From the NCBI RefSeq assembly GCF_008831285.2, contig NW_022204507.1, positions 186,001 to 250,000 on the forward strand: a stretch of DNA of 64,000 bases, read 5' to 3'. The translations under genes were made by a program, and so were the position numbers. This document shows positions 1-10,275 of the stretch, one piece after another; positions within the stretch are counted from its first letter, which is position 1; each line of letters starts with the position of its first letter. The notes beneath the pieces are model-generated. The model saw nothing but the letters and a program-made list of their open reading frames with translations, ran no database searches and was not told the origin of the DNA. The stretch comes from Nymphaea colorata. Taxonomy: Eukaryota; Streptophyta; Magnoliopsida; Nymphaeales; Nymphaeaceae.

Positions 1-1060
1 TGTCCATGGATATGTTTGAACACCTACCTCCTACACATTGATCGGATGCTTGTATTAAACCCCGTAAACTTTTTAATCTTCCTTGTCATTTGGTGTTCTG
101 TTACATCAGTAATATTACTTTGTATCTTCAAGTAAGAGATAAGTCCTTCCATGAGGTTTTCTAGGATGAATTCAGCACTTTTTCAATGTTTGTTTGACCA
201 ATGGCCAAGCAAATGCTGGCAAAAAAATGAACATCTTACGTTACATGACCATGCAATTACTCTTAGAATCTCAAAATCATGAATCCCTCTAGCAAAGGGG
301 AACCAAACCATAGCCTCAATTATATTGTGATATCTGAAATCAGTAAACCACTCCCCTCAAAAGCAGGGTATAAAAAAGTCTCCGGTGATAGAGGTGTTCC
401 AACATCCCAATACTACGAATCCGACATATTTTGATGCCCTTATCTCTCCCATTTCCCATACCACATAAAAGTGTATAAGCCCTATACAAACATGCATGAT
501 GCAGAGGAAGATGGCAATCCTTTTCCATGGGGTGAAGTCTGGAGGTGGGGGCATTTTGATTGCAGAAATTCGTAAATGTTGCAGACAGATGAGGCTGATT
601 TAGTTGATTGAAATATATTGTTTCTTTACATAGAAACAAATGCAGGGTTATTTGTGATCATGAAGTGCCAAAAAACGTACAACATGCAAGAGGGGAATCC
701 AATATAATTAATGAGAATTTGGAGCATAGCCTATCCTATAATTGCGGTAAACCATCTTGTCCTTTTCCTTTGTTACCTTTCATGATTATCTTTTCAGCAT
801 CATGTTTTCCCCTATAAGAATTAGCCACTATGGTTGCAATGAGGCCAGATTGAGGGAAAAAAATTGCAAGGTGTATTATTGCCAAAAAATCATGATAGCA
901 TGTGCTTAATATTACTTACATTAACGGTCGTGACTAAAGGCTGCTACTATACAGTTCTTGAGAAAAGTTGAGTGGTGATATGTGCAAAATAAAATGTTAT
1001 GTTCTGATTTGTCTACTGCCCAAGGCAGAGTGTGATTTATAATTTTTGTTTATTCCTTGA
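1..1060. other. Unassigned flank block, C1
   Basis: About 1 kb shared with C3 (40992-42065) and C4 (55689-56725). Short minus-strand ORFs (for example at 340-639 and 357-554) run through it in all three copies but change frame between copies. It lies directly upstream, on the minus strand, of the RT remnant seen in C3 and C4. It may therefore be the decayed integrase/connection part of that element, but I could not match a motif with confidence. Confidence 0.4.
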
Positions 1061-1690
1061 CTAGCATTATGTCTATACTCATATTGATGTGAAATTTTGA
1101 AATGTGTGAACTGATATCATAGAAATGGCTATGCAACTTTGCATAAATTCAAATGCGATTAACATCTTGTATAACATGTAAGGCCTACATTGTGTACACT
1201 AATTTCTCAAATACCATCATCTTCCAACATCACTCTTATGTTTGAAATAAATACTTTAGTTACCAAGAGAAGCTGAAATAATTTCTCTGGTTGCACAACC
1301 CATTTACCTCATGCTGAGTATTCATGTAAATTAATTGATCATTTGACGCAGCATATAAGTGAATTACCATTGTTTTAAAATATGTATTACGTATACAGAA
1401 AAGTAAGCAAAAAAAATAAAACACAAGTTTTCACCTTCACCCTACTACTTATTCTCATTTCTTGGTTTCATGTTTGTGTGAGGTTTGTAAAACCAACCTT
1501 CAAATTGTGGTAATATTGCCAAGTTACATGGGCATTACAGGTCATTATGGAGGGTTGGTAAAGCAAGGAGCTCCTCTAATTCAGGAACCATCAAGAAAAA
1601 GAATTTGTGAAAGGGTACAAACTCGGATGGAAAAAAATTATAATACTCTCAACTTGCCCTATCATTAGTGCCTATTTTTAGTTGTAACAA
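1060..1690. other. Leader block before the plus-strand copia remnant, C1
   Basis: AT-rich, no convincing ORF. Shared with 18660-19275, 42065-42715 and, with a 540-bp extra block, 56725-57905. By position it could contain the 5' LTR and leader of the plus-strand copia element. I found no copy of the usual plant tRNA-Met primer binding site and no LTR match downstream. Confidence 0.35.
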
Positions 1691-3020
1691 CTATAAATTT
1701 TGGAGTATTAAAAAGAATGGTTATGAAGATAACGAACAAACTTATGCAGCAGACAAGTCAACAAAAAAATACTGGTGCTCAAAAAGGAAGCGAAGACATT
1801 TTAGTATTATAGTAGGTTGTGTCTGATGTGATTTTTCCAACTATTGTTAGTGCTACAAAGTCCAAAGACCCTTTGTTACTTTTGAAACTTCATGAGGATG
1901 AAAAGATTAACCACAGTTCAAATTTAAACTTTATGAAGGGAGTCTAGAAGTTTGACAAGAAAATGGTGAGTTCAAAAACTTTTAGGCTAGACCATTTATT
2001 ATTATGAAACAAACGAAGACTTTTGGTGAGGTTATAAATGAGCAAAAAGGTAGTCGAAAAAGTCTTGAGAAGTCTCCCCTCTAAATCTGAACATGTTCAT
2101 ATTGCAAAAGAAGAATCCAAGGATTTGTCTATGTACTTTATTGATGACTTAAGAGGGTCTCTTCTAGCTCATGAACAACATATAAATAGGTCAACAGCAA
2201 AAGCCTTTCAAACTTTATTAGTCATTTCACAAGAAACGAATGGAAGAAGTGATCAAAAGAATGAAGGAAAAGGTCAAGGATAAGGAGCCTTTAGAGGAAC
2301 CACTGAAGGGCATGGTAGAGGAATGGGAAGATCTTTTGGTGCTTTTCGAAAGTGTTATGACATAGCAGGAAGGTAGTTAAGATCAATATTTTAGAGGAAA
2401 GTAGTTTCATGTTTGCAAGAAGTTTGTCATATCGAAGCCAAATGTTTTGAAAAGGCAAAGCAATAAGCTAGTTTTGTTGAACAAAATGACTTTTTGTTGT
2501 CTTATGTACATCTATGAGTTTTAAAAGTTGAAAGTGTAAAATATTTATAGTTTGTAGATAGTGGTTATAGTAACCATACGACATGTGGTATTCAACAAAC
2601 AAGTAAGTGTAAATTGCAAATTGAATTATTAATATCATGATGTGTACTATGTTCTAGGGTCAGCTGAAAATTTATTTATTGTGGAGCAATTGACCCAAAA
2701 GGCCTACACCCTTTTATTTGAAAATGATGCTTGTGAAATTGAAAATGGAACCGGTATTATTCAAATTAAAAAAATTGCTTTTAAAATCATCTAGATAGGT
2801 GATTGTCCTTTTATTGCAAAGGTCGATATTAATTGTAAGCTATGACATATGAGGTATAAATGAATCTTTATTGGCTATTGTAGTGAGCCTAGCTAAAGGT
2901 TATCATGTAGCCAATGGTCTTATAAAACCATTATCACCATCAAAATTTGTTACGTTTAGAAAGCCCGTTGGTGTGCAAACATTTTTCACATTAAGGGGAA
3001 GAAATGTAAGTTACTCTTCA
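1690..3020 (+). pseudogene. Ty1/copia gag-pol remnant, C1 (internally deleted)
   Basis: Translation of 2038-2283 gives a copia Gag (UBN2-type) C-terminal half: KVVEKVLRSLP, then EESKDLS, then a GSLLAHEQHINRS block, followed by a Gly/Arg-rich tail out to ~2340. Upstream, 1695-2030 has gag words in shifting frames with stops. At 2554-2574 the peptide VDSGYSN is the retroviral-type aspartic protease active site. 2640-2900 matches the pre-integrase region (YYV.G..NL....QL.QK.Y). At about 2910 it jumps straight to the RNase H C-terminus (NGLIKPLSPSKFVTFRK, ending LRGRNV near 3016). Integrase, RT and most of RNase H are missing. Frameshifts at 2370 and 2430 and many stops make it non-functional. 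Confidence 0.85.
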
Positions 3021-3850
3021 ATTAGACATTTATGGGTATCTTATGTGGGTAGCCATAAATGGAAGTTTCAAGGACTTGATAGTTTATTATTTTAGGGTAC
3101 TTTGCACGACGTGCACATCCTCCAAAGCATGGTGTTTTTTGGTGGGTCGTTTTTCAGTGGTGTTTCAAGAGGGCAGGGTGAGCCGTGTGGTAGCTTTGCT
3201 TCCTTTTTTTTCCTTTTTTGTTCTTAAATATATGGAGCATACTGAAAACATAAGTAAAGAGAGAAAAAGAAATAGCGTTTTTGAGTGGTATTTTTGGGGT
3301 ATGTTTGCCCGAGTTTCTTTAAACCAACCTTCACCATGATGCCCTAACACCCAGCATGAATAGCGCTCCAAGAAGGGAGGAGGTGGAGACCATCAGAAGG
3401 GCGCCGTGGACCTTCATTGACATGTGACCACCTGCAAAATGCTACACTTTGTTATTCTTTTGGGTTGTGTGCAATATCAGAAAAGGAAGACTTGTGAATT
3501 TCTCCGTGGTGGGGGTCAAGTATCTGGAGATTCCGGCAGTCATGAATTAAGTGGACACTCGTATAACTGGGAGCAAAGAACAGAGAAAAGTATGTAACTA
3601 AAAGCACTACCCACATGCTTAACAAAGGAAGAGGGAGAGGGCTATGCCCAGCGAGGTAATGCCCACGTACAAGGCATGGGAGCAGGTGCCGGCTACGAAA
3701 GACTGGTGCAAGAAGGATTGAGGAGTGCAAAGCCGATCATCAGGTTCCCTTTAATCGTGCTGCTTTGGGAAGTAATTAGGGAATTACCTCCTTCTTGCTC
3801 AATTTGCGGTGCAACTTTGACAAAACGGCATGTCAATTTGAGAACGACGC
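3020..3850. other. Region between the copia end and the host-like exon, C1
   Basis: Follows the polypurine-like AAGGGGAAG at the copia 3' end, so a 3' LTR would be expected here, but no matching 5' LTR was found. Short open frames on both strands from 3452 to 3850 recur in C2 and C3. One minus-strand frame reads SVHLIHD..N.QILD and one plus-strand frame reads SCSICGATL. Neither is recognised. They may be downstream exons or intron of the minus-strand host-like gene at 3850-4403. Confidence 0.35.
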
Positions 3851-4370
3851 TACAAAGAGAGACAGAAGGAGGCACAGGAGGAAGCAGACGGCAATTAGGA
3901 TGGACGAATGGGCTAGTAATAATTCTCACCATCATTGGATAACACTGCCAATGTCGATGCCTCCTGCTGGCCCAATTATACGTCTACCTCCACCTGCTCA
4001 GGTGGAGTACCTGCGTCTGCATCTACTTCCAACTCCACCGAGAGGGCAGCAGGAAGTTCAGGGTCCTCTGGCCTGTTTACCACAGGAGCAGTGTGATTGA
4101 ACAACCACATAGTGAAGCCGACAAAGTCCCTCACAAGGTTTGTGATAGAATTCATGTCTTCCCTCCTTTTCTTGCAGATGACTATGACTGAAACACTCTC
4201 CCTCTCCCTGGATCTCCCTCCCTCTCTCTCTCTTACTCTCTGTCTCTTGGACAACGACTACAAGACGAACAAAGCAATAGGGAACGAACGCTCGTCGAAG
4301 GAAAGAGTTTGCTTCTCTATTACCAAAGGGACAGGGAAGGAGGGAAAGATCAAGGATGGAGGATTTGGGT
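3850..4370 (-). pseudogene. Host-like first exon with GA-rich leader, C1 (broken)
   Basis: Transcription would run on the minus strand from a TATA box at 4396-4403. A leader of ~200 bases follows, including a GA-rich stretch (about 4195-4250), then an ATG at 4155-4153. The frame opens MNSITNLVRDFVGFTM and continues with VNRPEDPELPAALSVELEVDAD. A donor G/GTGAG lies at 3929 and an acceptor TTTGTAG/ ends at 3850, defining an 80-base intron with a pyrimidine-rich end. In C1 a TAA at 3978-3976 breaks the exon. I do not recognise the family. The reading is an inference from promoter, leader, ORF and splice signals occurring together. Confidence 0.4.
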
Positions 4371-4395
4371 GGACGGAACGGGAGGGATAAGGGAG

Positions 4396-4403
4396 TATTT
4401 ATA
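4396..4403 (-). promoter_or_regulatory. TATA box TATAAATA of the host-like gene, C1
   Basis: The minus strand reads TATAAATA, a perfect plant TATA box, about 240 bases before the ATG at 4155. The same octamer is kept at 46863-46870 in C3 but reads TACAAATA at 21922-21929 in C2. Its placement ahead of a GA/CT-rich leader supports a real promoter origin. Confidence 0.5.
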
Positions 4404-5618
4404 AGTGAGTGGAGAGGGGATGGGTTTGAAAGTGAAAGAAAAGGGAAACCGATGCCTGTGCTTGGTTGGAAGAGGGGCACCAAGGCGTCTTTCTTTCCTT
4501 TGTTGTGTTTCTATGGGCTTTGCCCTCGAATAGGCAGGCGATGGTAATTTTTTTTGTTATTGTGTTGCGGCCAACCATCTGGTCATTTTGCATTGCTCAT
4601 TAATATTTTGGCTCTGTCTCCCTGATTTAGGATTCCTTTCTATATATTTATTTCTGTAAAATCGAGACCGTTGATCAATGTCACTTTTAAAATAATTTTT
4701 GAGCTGTGGTCTTGTATTCTTCCAACGGTGTGGCTGTGCATTGCATTTGGACCTGGAAGTAAATGGGGATGAAACCTGTCTCGCCTAAAACTCGTCTCCC
4801 TCAAATATGGCCAACAAACTGGTTTCCCTCTATAATAATGGTTTTCACTTGGAAGCCTCCGTTCTAGGAGAGAGAGGCAGGTTGCAGGCGGTGTGTCGCA
4901 GATCGAGGGGAGAGATGTGAGCAACTTGCAGGTGGTGTGTAGCAGATCTTACAGAAAGAGGCGAGCGACTATATCTCTAGACAGGATGTTCTCTTAACCA
5001 CATCCATTATTTTTTGGATGTTCATATATTTTGGTTCGAATTCTGATTTCAAAACAATTGTAAAAGAAATCAATACCATATCCAAATCTGAATCCAACTT
5101 AAATCTCATTTTTAAATTCACATGTATATTTGAATCTGCATTTTAAATTGAATCCTAGCTGCACTATAATATGTTAATAGCCGACTTTCAAAAACCTTGG
5201 ACATTGGACGTCAGATATTTAATATTTCAAATTTAATCTAAATCCTAGGCTGATCAGATATTTATTTAAATATGACTTTATATCTAAATTTAATCGGATG
5301 TCATTTCTTAAATCCAGATAAAATTTGATTTCTTAATCAAATGTTAAAATTTAGTTTCATATTCTCTTTTTTTTTGAGTAGTTCAATCGTACGATGGATA
5401 AAAATTGGATTTTATGACATCCTTGCCAGAAGGAGACCTCCAAATATATTTTGTGAAAGAGGTTCTTCTTGAAATTTAATTTACTCCCTATTTCTGGTAT
5501 ATTTTTAAACCTAAATTTTTGAAATGTACATTAAACAAGCATATGTTTGGCTGCCCTTATCATGATCTTGAGCTTCGAAACTCTTTCATTTGAGTATTTA
5601 GTCGATTTTTCACTTTGT
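4404..5618. other. Promoter-distal and AT-rich intergenic block, C1
   Basis: 4404-4990 is moderately GC-rich and would be upstream of the minus-strand promoter; no gene was seen. 5000-5500 is AT-rich with recurring words such as TTAAATCCAGAT and AGATATTTATTTAAAT. Related words recur at 14790-14850 in the same unit, so this is a dispersed, decayed repeat family. Equivalent to 21930-23095 and 46875-48080; the right part is also in C4 at 59690-59895. Confidence 0.5.
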
Positions 5619-5650
5619 CTCTCTCCCTCCCTCCCTCTCTCTCTCTCTAC

Positions 5651-5682
<32 letters not shown>

Positions 5683-5704
5683 ATATATATGTGTGTGTGT
5701 GTGA
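5619..5704. repeat. Composite CT/TA/TG microsatellite, C1
   Basis: A (CT)n tract is followed by (AT)11, (GTAT)n, (AT)5 and (GT)n. The same composite is longer in C2 (23095-23262) and C3 (48082-48215) and is deleted in C4. Confidence 0.95.
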
Positions 5705-6600
5705 GATGGTAGAATAAGATTCACAAAATGTAGAGAGAGAACCAGAGGGATGCGTTTGCTTGCACGCCATGGCAGGTGGTTTGTGAAAATCATGACTGAA
5801 AGCCAAAATTGACGTTGAGCCATGATTGGTAGCGTGTGAAAACTGACGACGACCATCGAAATCCACAATGATGACGGAAGAAATTGGAGATGAAGATTAG
5901 AGACAATATTACACAACAATTAATCACTTTGAAAATCAGCTCGCACATTTTGGGAGCTTAATCATTTGGTGTTTCATGCATAAAAATTATGCATCATTAC
6001 CACTAGTCAATATATGCACGCATTTTTTTTTTTAGCAAAAGTCTGTTGGCCAATTAATTGTGTGAGATGGCACAGCTCTACCTATTATCATCTGTGACCA
6101 CCTCACTCTTATTGACGTCAAAGAACACCCAATTGTTACGCGTTATGGGTAGTGAGTTCACTTTGTAATAGGGTAACTGCTTCCATGTCAATTTTTTTAA
6201 TCTTACAAGAAAGTTACAAATTGAGCTTGTTTACCTATACACGCTCGTGTTCCTTGTGTGGGATTCTGAAAGACAAGATCAGACCTGTCGGCATGAGGTC
6301 TGATCATTTCTGGCACTTTATCAAGGAGTAATTAGACCAAGAACTATACTAAAATGTGTCATTTCCTAAATCTAAATGTCATTCAAAACCTAAGAAAGAA
6401 AACGTACCCTAATTTTGAAATCCTGCATATACTGAAATCTTAGTAGATATTAGAAATAGACTGATAAACAAGAAGAAATTAATATGAAGTTTGTTTATAT
6501 TCGAATTATTATAGATCATTACAAATCGTTGTCTTAAATTTAATATGATGCATGCATAATTAGGCCATATAGACCTGGAGTCCTGTCTCTAATAGGACTT
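5705..6600. other. Non-coding block with a small perfect hairpin, C1
   Basis: No gene seen. The minus-strand frame overlapping the microsatellite (5531-5866) recurs in C2 and C3 but runs into the CT/TA tract and carries no domain. A perfect 10-bp inverted repeat, GATCAGACCT/AGGTCTGATC with a 9-base loop, lies at 6277-6305. Confidence 0.6.
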
Positions 6601-7260
6601 GAGTGTAGGACATGGACCTAGCAAAGAAATCTGGATCTGAAACCAAAAATTGAAATCAAGATGTGAGAGATTTATGTAATTCTGGTTTCAAATTGAAATG
6701 AAAACTATCATATCATGATATTGAGATTAAGAGTTCGTGATTGAAAATTTAAGGTCAGAAATCCATTAGATCATGATCTCATATTAAATCTTTTAAAATT
6801 CAAATTTTGAGGTTATAGATTCAAATATGGTGATTACATGATTTCAAGACTTGTACTTGGGCTTGATTCTGTGGGAATTGATCCAAGGTTTATGATGAAA
6901 TACTCATTTGCTTAGAAAATCTATTCAAGTTCCAAAACCGAAAATGCAAGATCTAAAATCTAGGGTGTGAAATTTGAAATCCATAATCCAATATCCATAG
7001 TGTGAGATTCATGATTTGAGACTCATATGTAAAATCGGATTTAAAATCCAAAGTCTGAAAATTCAAGATCCAAAATCTAATATCTAAAATGCAAGATCCA
7101 TAACACAATATGAAATCCCTAATCTAAGATGTAAAATCCAATAATTGAGATCCAAATCCCATGTACTATAATTGGGTTTAATATCAAAGTTTAGACCAGT
7201 TATAAGGCTGATGATTTGAATCCAGTGCCATGAATTGAGACCTAAGATCCAAATAGGCTA
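6600..7260. repeat. Degenerate short-word repeat block, C1
   Basis: Dozens of variants of words like GATCCAAAATCT, GAAATCCATAATCC and AAATCCAATATC follow each other with irregular 10-20 base spacing. It looks like a very degenerate minisatellite or cryptically simple DNA. Equivalent to 24170-24760 and 49120-49790. Confidence 0.65.
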
Positions 7261-7639
7261 GGGGTAGGTTGGTCTAAAGTAGGTTTAAACCTACATAGGG
7301 ATAGGTTTGACTGTAGTAAACTTGTTTGATATTATTCAAATCATGTGATATATGATATAAACTTCTTTCATTTCATATGAATGGGTGTCTAAAAAATTTG
7401 AATAGACAAAAAGGTTATGGAAATAGGTTGACAAGTAGGTGACTCTAAGACGGATATGAGCTAGATCTTTGTAGACTCGATGTCTACATGACCTAAGGTT
7501 TTTGAAATCATTTAAATAATTTAACTTTCTAAATCTTTTAGAAAAACATGATTTTGAAATGGTTCTTGTGTGAGAACCAAATTTCGATTCAAGTTTTCAC
7601 ATACTTGGGTTAATGCCAAAGGGTATGCTACTAGGCTGA

Positions 7640-7840
7640 CCCAGTGTTCCATTAGTGCATAAACATATAGAAGTCGATTGCCATTATTGTGAGGGAAAAA
7701 TACAAGATAGAACCATGCTAACTTTATATGTCAGAAGTGAAAAACAGCTAACCAATATTTTCACCAAGAGTCATGCGAAAGAGAAGCATCAATGCATAGC
7801 CAGCAAATTTGGACAAATTGACATTTGTACACCAACTTAA
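7640..7840 (+). pseudogene. Orphan copia RNase H C-terminus, C1
   Basis: The frame reads KHIEVDCHY, then EGKIQDRT, then LTNIFTKSH and ends GQIDICTPT with TAA at 7838. In copia elements this is the last ~60 residues of RNase H. The sequence before ~7640 does not continue the domain, so only the tail survives. It differs from the tail of the element at 1690-3020 and so comes from a second copia lineage. A polypurine tract follows the stop directly. Confidence 0.8.
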
Positions 7841-8175
7841 GGGGGAGACTATATAACGTGATTTTAGGAGAAGAGATCAGCATCTTCACCTCCAGCTAAG
7901 GCATATCAGGTGGTTGCACATTTTTGGAAGTGATATCCTTTATTCCTAGAAGCTTATTGTTCTCCTAGTGAATGCATTTTGGCTGTTCTTAATTTCTAGA
8001 ATTCGAGATTTCTTCCCATGCTCATTATCCTGTAGCCCTTTATATTCTCACTTTGTATGATGTCTCTTCTTCTCCTTGGATGTATGCTAATATGTCAAAC
8101 CGTGTAACCATCTGTGTGATGATTTGTTCATGATTTTTTTATTGATATAATGATTTAATTGATTTGGAATAACAA
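7839..8175 (+). mobile_element. Polypurine tract and LTR-like sequence, C1
   Basis: AAGGGGGAGA directly after the RNase H stop is a canonical copia polypurine tract, so the following ~330 bases should be the 3' LTR. It contains a TATA-like run (TTTATATTCTCACT, ~8040) ahead of a CT-rich stretch, as in copia LTRs. No matching 5' LTR and no clean TG...CA ends were identified. Confidence 0.55.
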
Positions 8176-9354
8176 TATGTGAGTCATGACAGTGCAAAGG
8201 TGGTTAATTTCAATGATATATCTGATATTTGATCTAAAAATAACAAAAATCCCCATCTCGTCGAATGGTAGAATGAACACGCCCATGTTAAGCACCAAAC
8301 ATGCGAACTGCTCTATCTCTAAAGGCCACCCCTCTCTGTATTTTGAACACGCCAAGAAGATGTTTGAATGCCATTAAACCTAGTTTTCTTGGCTCATAAT
8401 AATTTATTTTTTCTTTTCCTTACCTTTGGTTTTTTCATATATACTTCTAGGACCCAGTATTTCCTCAAATTGTTCTAACCAGTCAACTCTTATTACCTTT
8501 TCATTTCTCCATTTTTTTCCAGTGAATGTATCCAAATAATATTACAAAAGAAATGGTTAAAAGAAAAGAAAGAGGCATAGGGATGTAAAAAAAAATTGAA
8601 AGAAAAGGAGAGTAGGAAGACGAGCACGATTCTTTTGGGGGAAGAAGAGAGAGAACAGATCTTGTTAATTTTCTTTTTGTTTTTTGCATTTTAACTTTAC
8701 TATTTTATGAATTTCTTCCTTTAAACTAGTTGGCATTATTTTTCAAAAAATTTAGGATGGATAATACCATTTTCTTGAAATTTACTACTCGACCTTGGAC
8801 CTTTTTGCAAAAAGTTTTATGGTCATGGGGCATATGTGATATTTTAAAAGAATTTAAGGGTTGAGAAGTGCCTGGTTGGCTAGGTTTTCAAACATGGTTT
8901 TATTTATTTTCGGCCATTGAGTCGAGGTGAGTAACTTAATTTATATTTTCTATGTGTTTTTCTCCTACAAATACGAAAAAATTATTTTTTGGGTGCACAA
9001 GTGAACCCTATCGCTCGGTTGAGAGGCTGAAGCCTCCCCTCCTTCCCCTTGCCCATGGATCGAGACCTGCATTAGGACTCCACTAAGGATGTTAAATGTA
9101 CCTACTCATAATTAATGATTTGGGCTCCCTATATAAGCTAATTAAGTACTTCTCAACAGGTCAATGATGGGGCAATTTTATGTTGAAGAAAATTCTTATG
9201 CGTTTTTTTTTTCTTCTTTTTTTGTTTATATGTAACTAAACTTTCAGTAACAAACATGGCCTAGATTGAGACCAAAAACTAATTGGGGCATTATTCTTTG
9301 TTATAAATGTATTGGCCTTTAGGTTTAAACAGCCAATGATCTAATAAGGTCTAC
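8175..9354. other. AT-rich non-coding block, C1
   Basis: No gene seen. Shared with C2 (26965-28057) and C4 (61150-62140). 8165-8225 holds a deletion scar relative to C2-C4. Short ORFs are not conserved in frame. Confidence 0.55.
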
Positions 9355-9362
9355 TGGAAATC

Positions 9363-9713
9363 TAGACCTGGGCATCAGCCTGGCTCGGCAAATAAGGAGT
9401 CAGGCTCGGACCGGGCCTCAACTCATAACTGTGGCTTGGCCCCTGACCAACACCCGAAACCCAAGCTCAGACACGGCTCAGTTAAAATTTAAAATATATT
9501 AAAATAAAATAATATACAGATATAAGTAATTGTAATAAAATACTATAATTATATATATATATAAACAAAAATAACATTAAAACTCTCTTATCAGCCGAAA
9601 TCGGGCTTAGTCAAGCCCACCTGGTTCAGCCGATGCCTTTTTTTGGGCTTGAGCCTTGTTCGAGTCGAGCCGCATATTGGGTACCCGGCCCAATGCCCTG
9701 ATGCCCAGGCTTA
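9363..9713. mobile_element. hAT-type MITE, 351 bp, C1
   Basis: The ends read TAGACCTGGGCATC and, on the reverse complement, TAAGCCTGGGCATC: imperfect terminal inverted repeats. The flanks are an exact 8-bp duplication TGGAAATC (9355-9362 and 9714-9721), the hallmark of hAT insertion. The ends are GC-rich with GGGCTTGAGCC-like words; the middle is AT-rich. No transposase is present. Confidence 0.85.
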
Positions 9714-9900
9714 TGGAAATCTCACGGAAAGTGGGTACCCTACATGCACCCTACATACGCCAAGGCAGCAGGGACCTGTCATGCAAAGGGGGCTTAGCCC
9801 ATTGAGCTGAGACCCACTCTTCCCAAACATTAAAATTATTTTGCATATTGTTATGACCAATATACCCATTTAAGTGATAAAAAAGTGTCTTCTTTTTTTT

Positions 9901-10275
9901 GTCATACTCATAGTGTTATCTCATTATCTCATAAATATTTTTTTATATCATACTTATGTTTAGCGTCATTTCGTACATCCATCATTATCTCATACCTATT
10001 TGTTATCTTATCTACATTATCGCATACATATTTATTATCTCATACCTATTTATTATCTCGAACATCTGTCATTCTTTTGTACCTATTTGTTATCTCATAA
10101 ATATTATCTCATATCTATTTGTATCTCCTACCTATTTGTTATTTCATACATATTATCTCATATGTATTTGTTATTTTATATATATTACTTATTTGTTATT
10201 TCATATATCTGTTATTATCTCATACCTATTTGTTATCTCTTACTTGTGATCTCACACCTATTTTTTGTCTCCTAC
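9901..10275. repeat. 18-bp minisatellite, C1
   Basis: About 20 imperfect units of TATTTGTTATCTCATACC, with 12-base variants such as TATTATCTCATA. Because 18 and 12 are multiples of three, all forward frames stay open and give artificial Tyr/Leu/Ser/His-rich ORFs. Also at 28310-28680 and 63318-63690. Confidence 0.9.

Noticed and set aside
1060-1690. 5' LTR and primer binding site of the plus-strand copia
   Set aside because: No TGGTATCAGAGC-like site and no matching sequence after the 3' end at 3020 could be found.
3357-3426. MYB-like word RRAPWTF in a short frame (also 20884 and 45822)
   Set aside because: Only ~7 residues resemble the start of an R2R3-MYB repeat; the frame stops five codons later in all copies. 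Too short to call.
3676-3942. Plus-strand ORF reading SCSICGATL (also 21172-21471 and 46110-46409)
   Set aside because: A CxxC pair suggested a zinc site, but no second pair follows. The opposite strand is open equally long, so coding on this strand cannot be supported.
4058-4483. 141-codon minus-strand ORF overlapping the leader (also 21527-22009 and 46525-47058)
   Set aside because: It runs through the TATA box and GA-rich leader, is Ser/Pro/Arg-rich low complexity, and competes with the better supported MNSI exon frame.
5531-5866. Minus-strand ORF starting [17 protein letters not shown], also in C2 and C3
   Set aside because: It enters the CT/TA microsatellite, has no domain, and its conservation is explained by recent duplication of the whole unit.
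9901-10275. CRISPR-like array
   Set aside because: Units are contiguous with no unique spacers, and the context is plant retrotransposon DNA.
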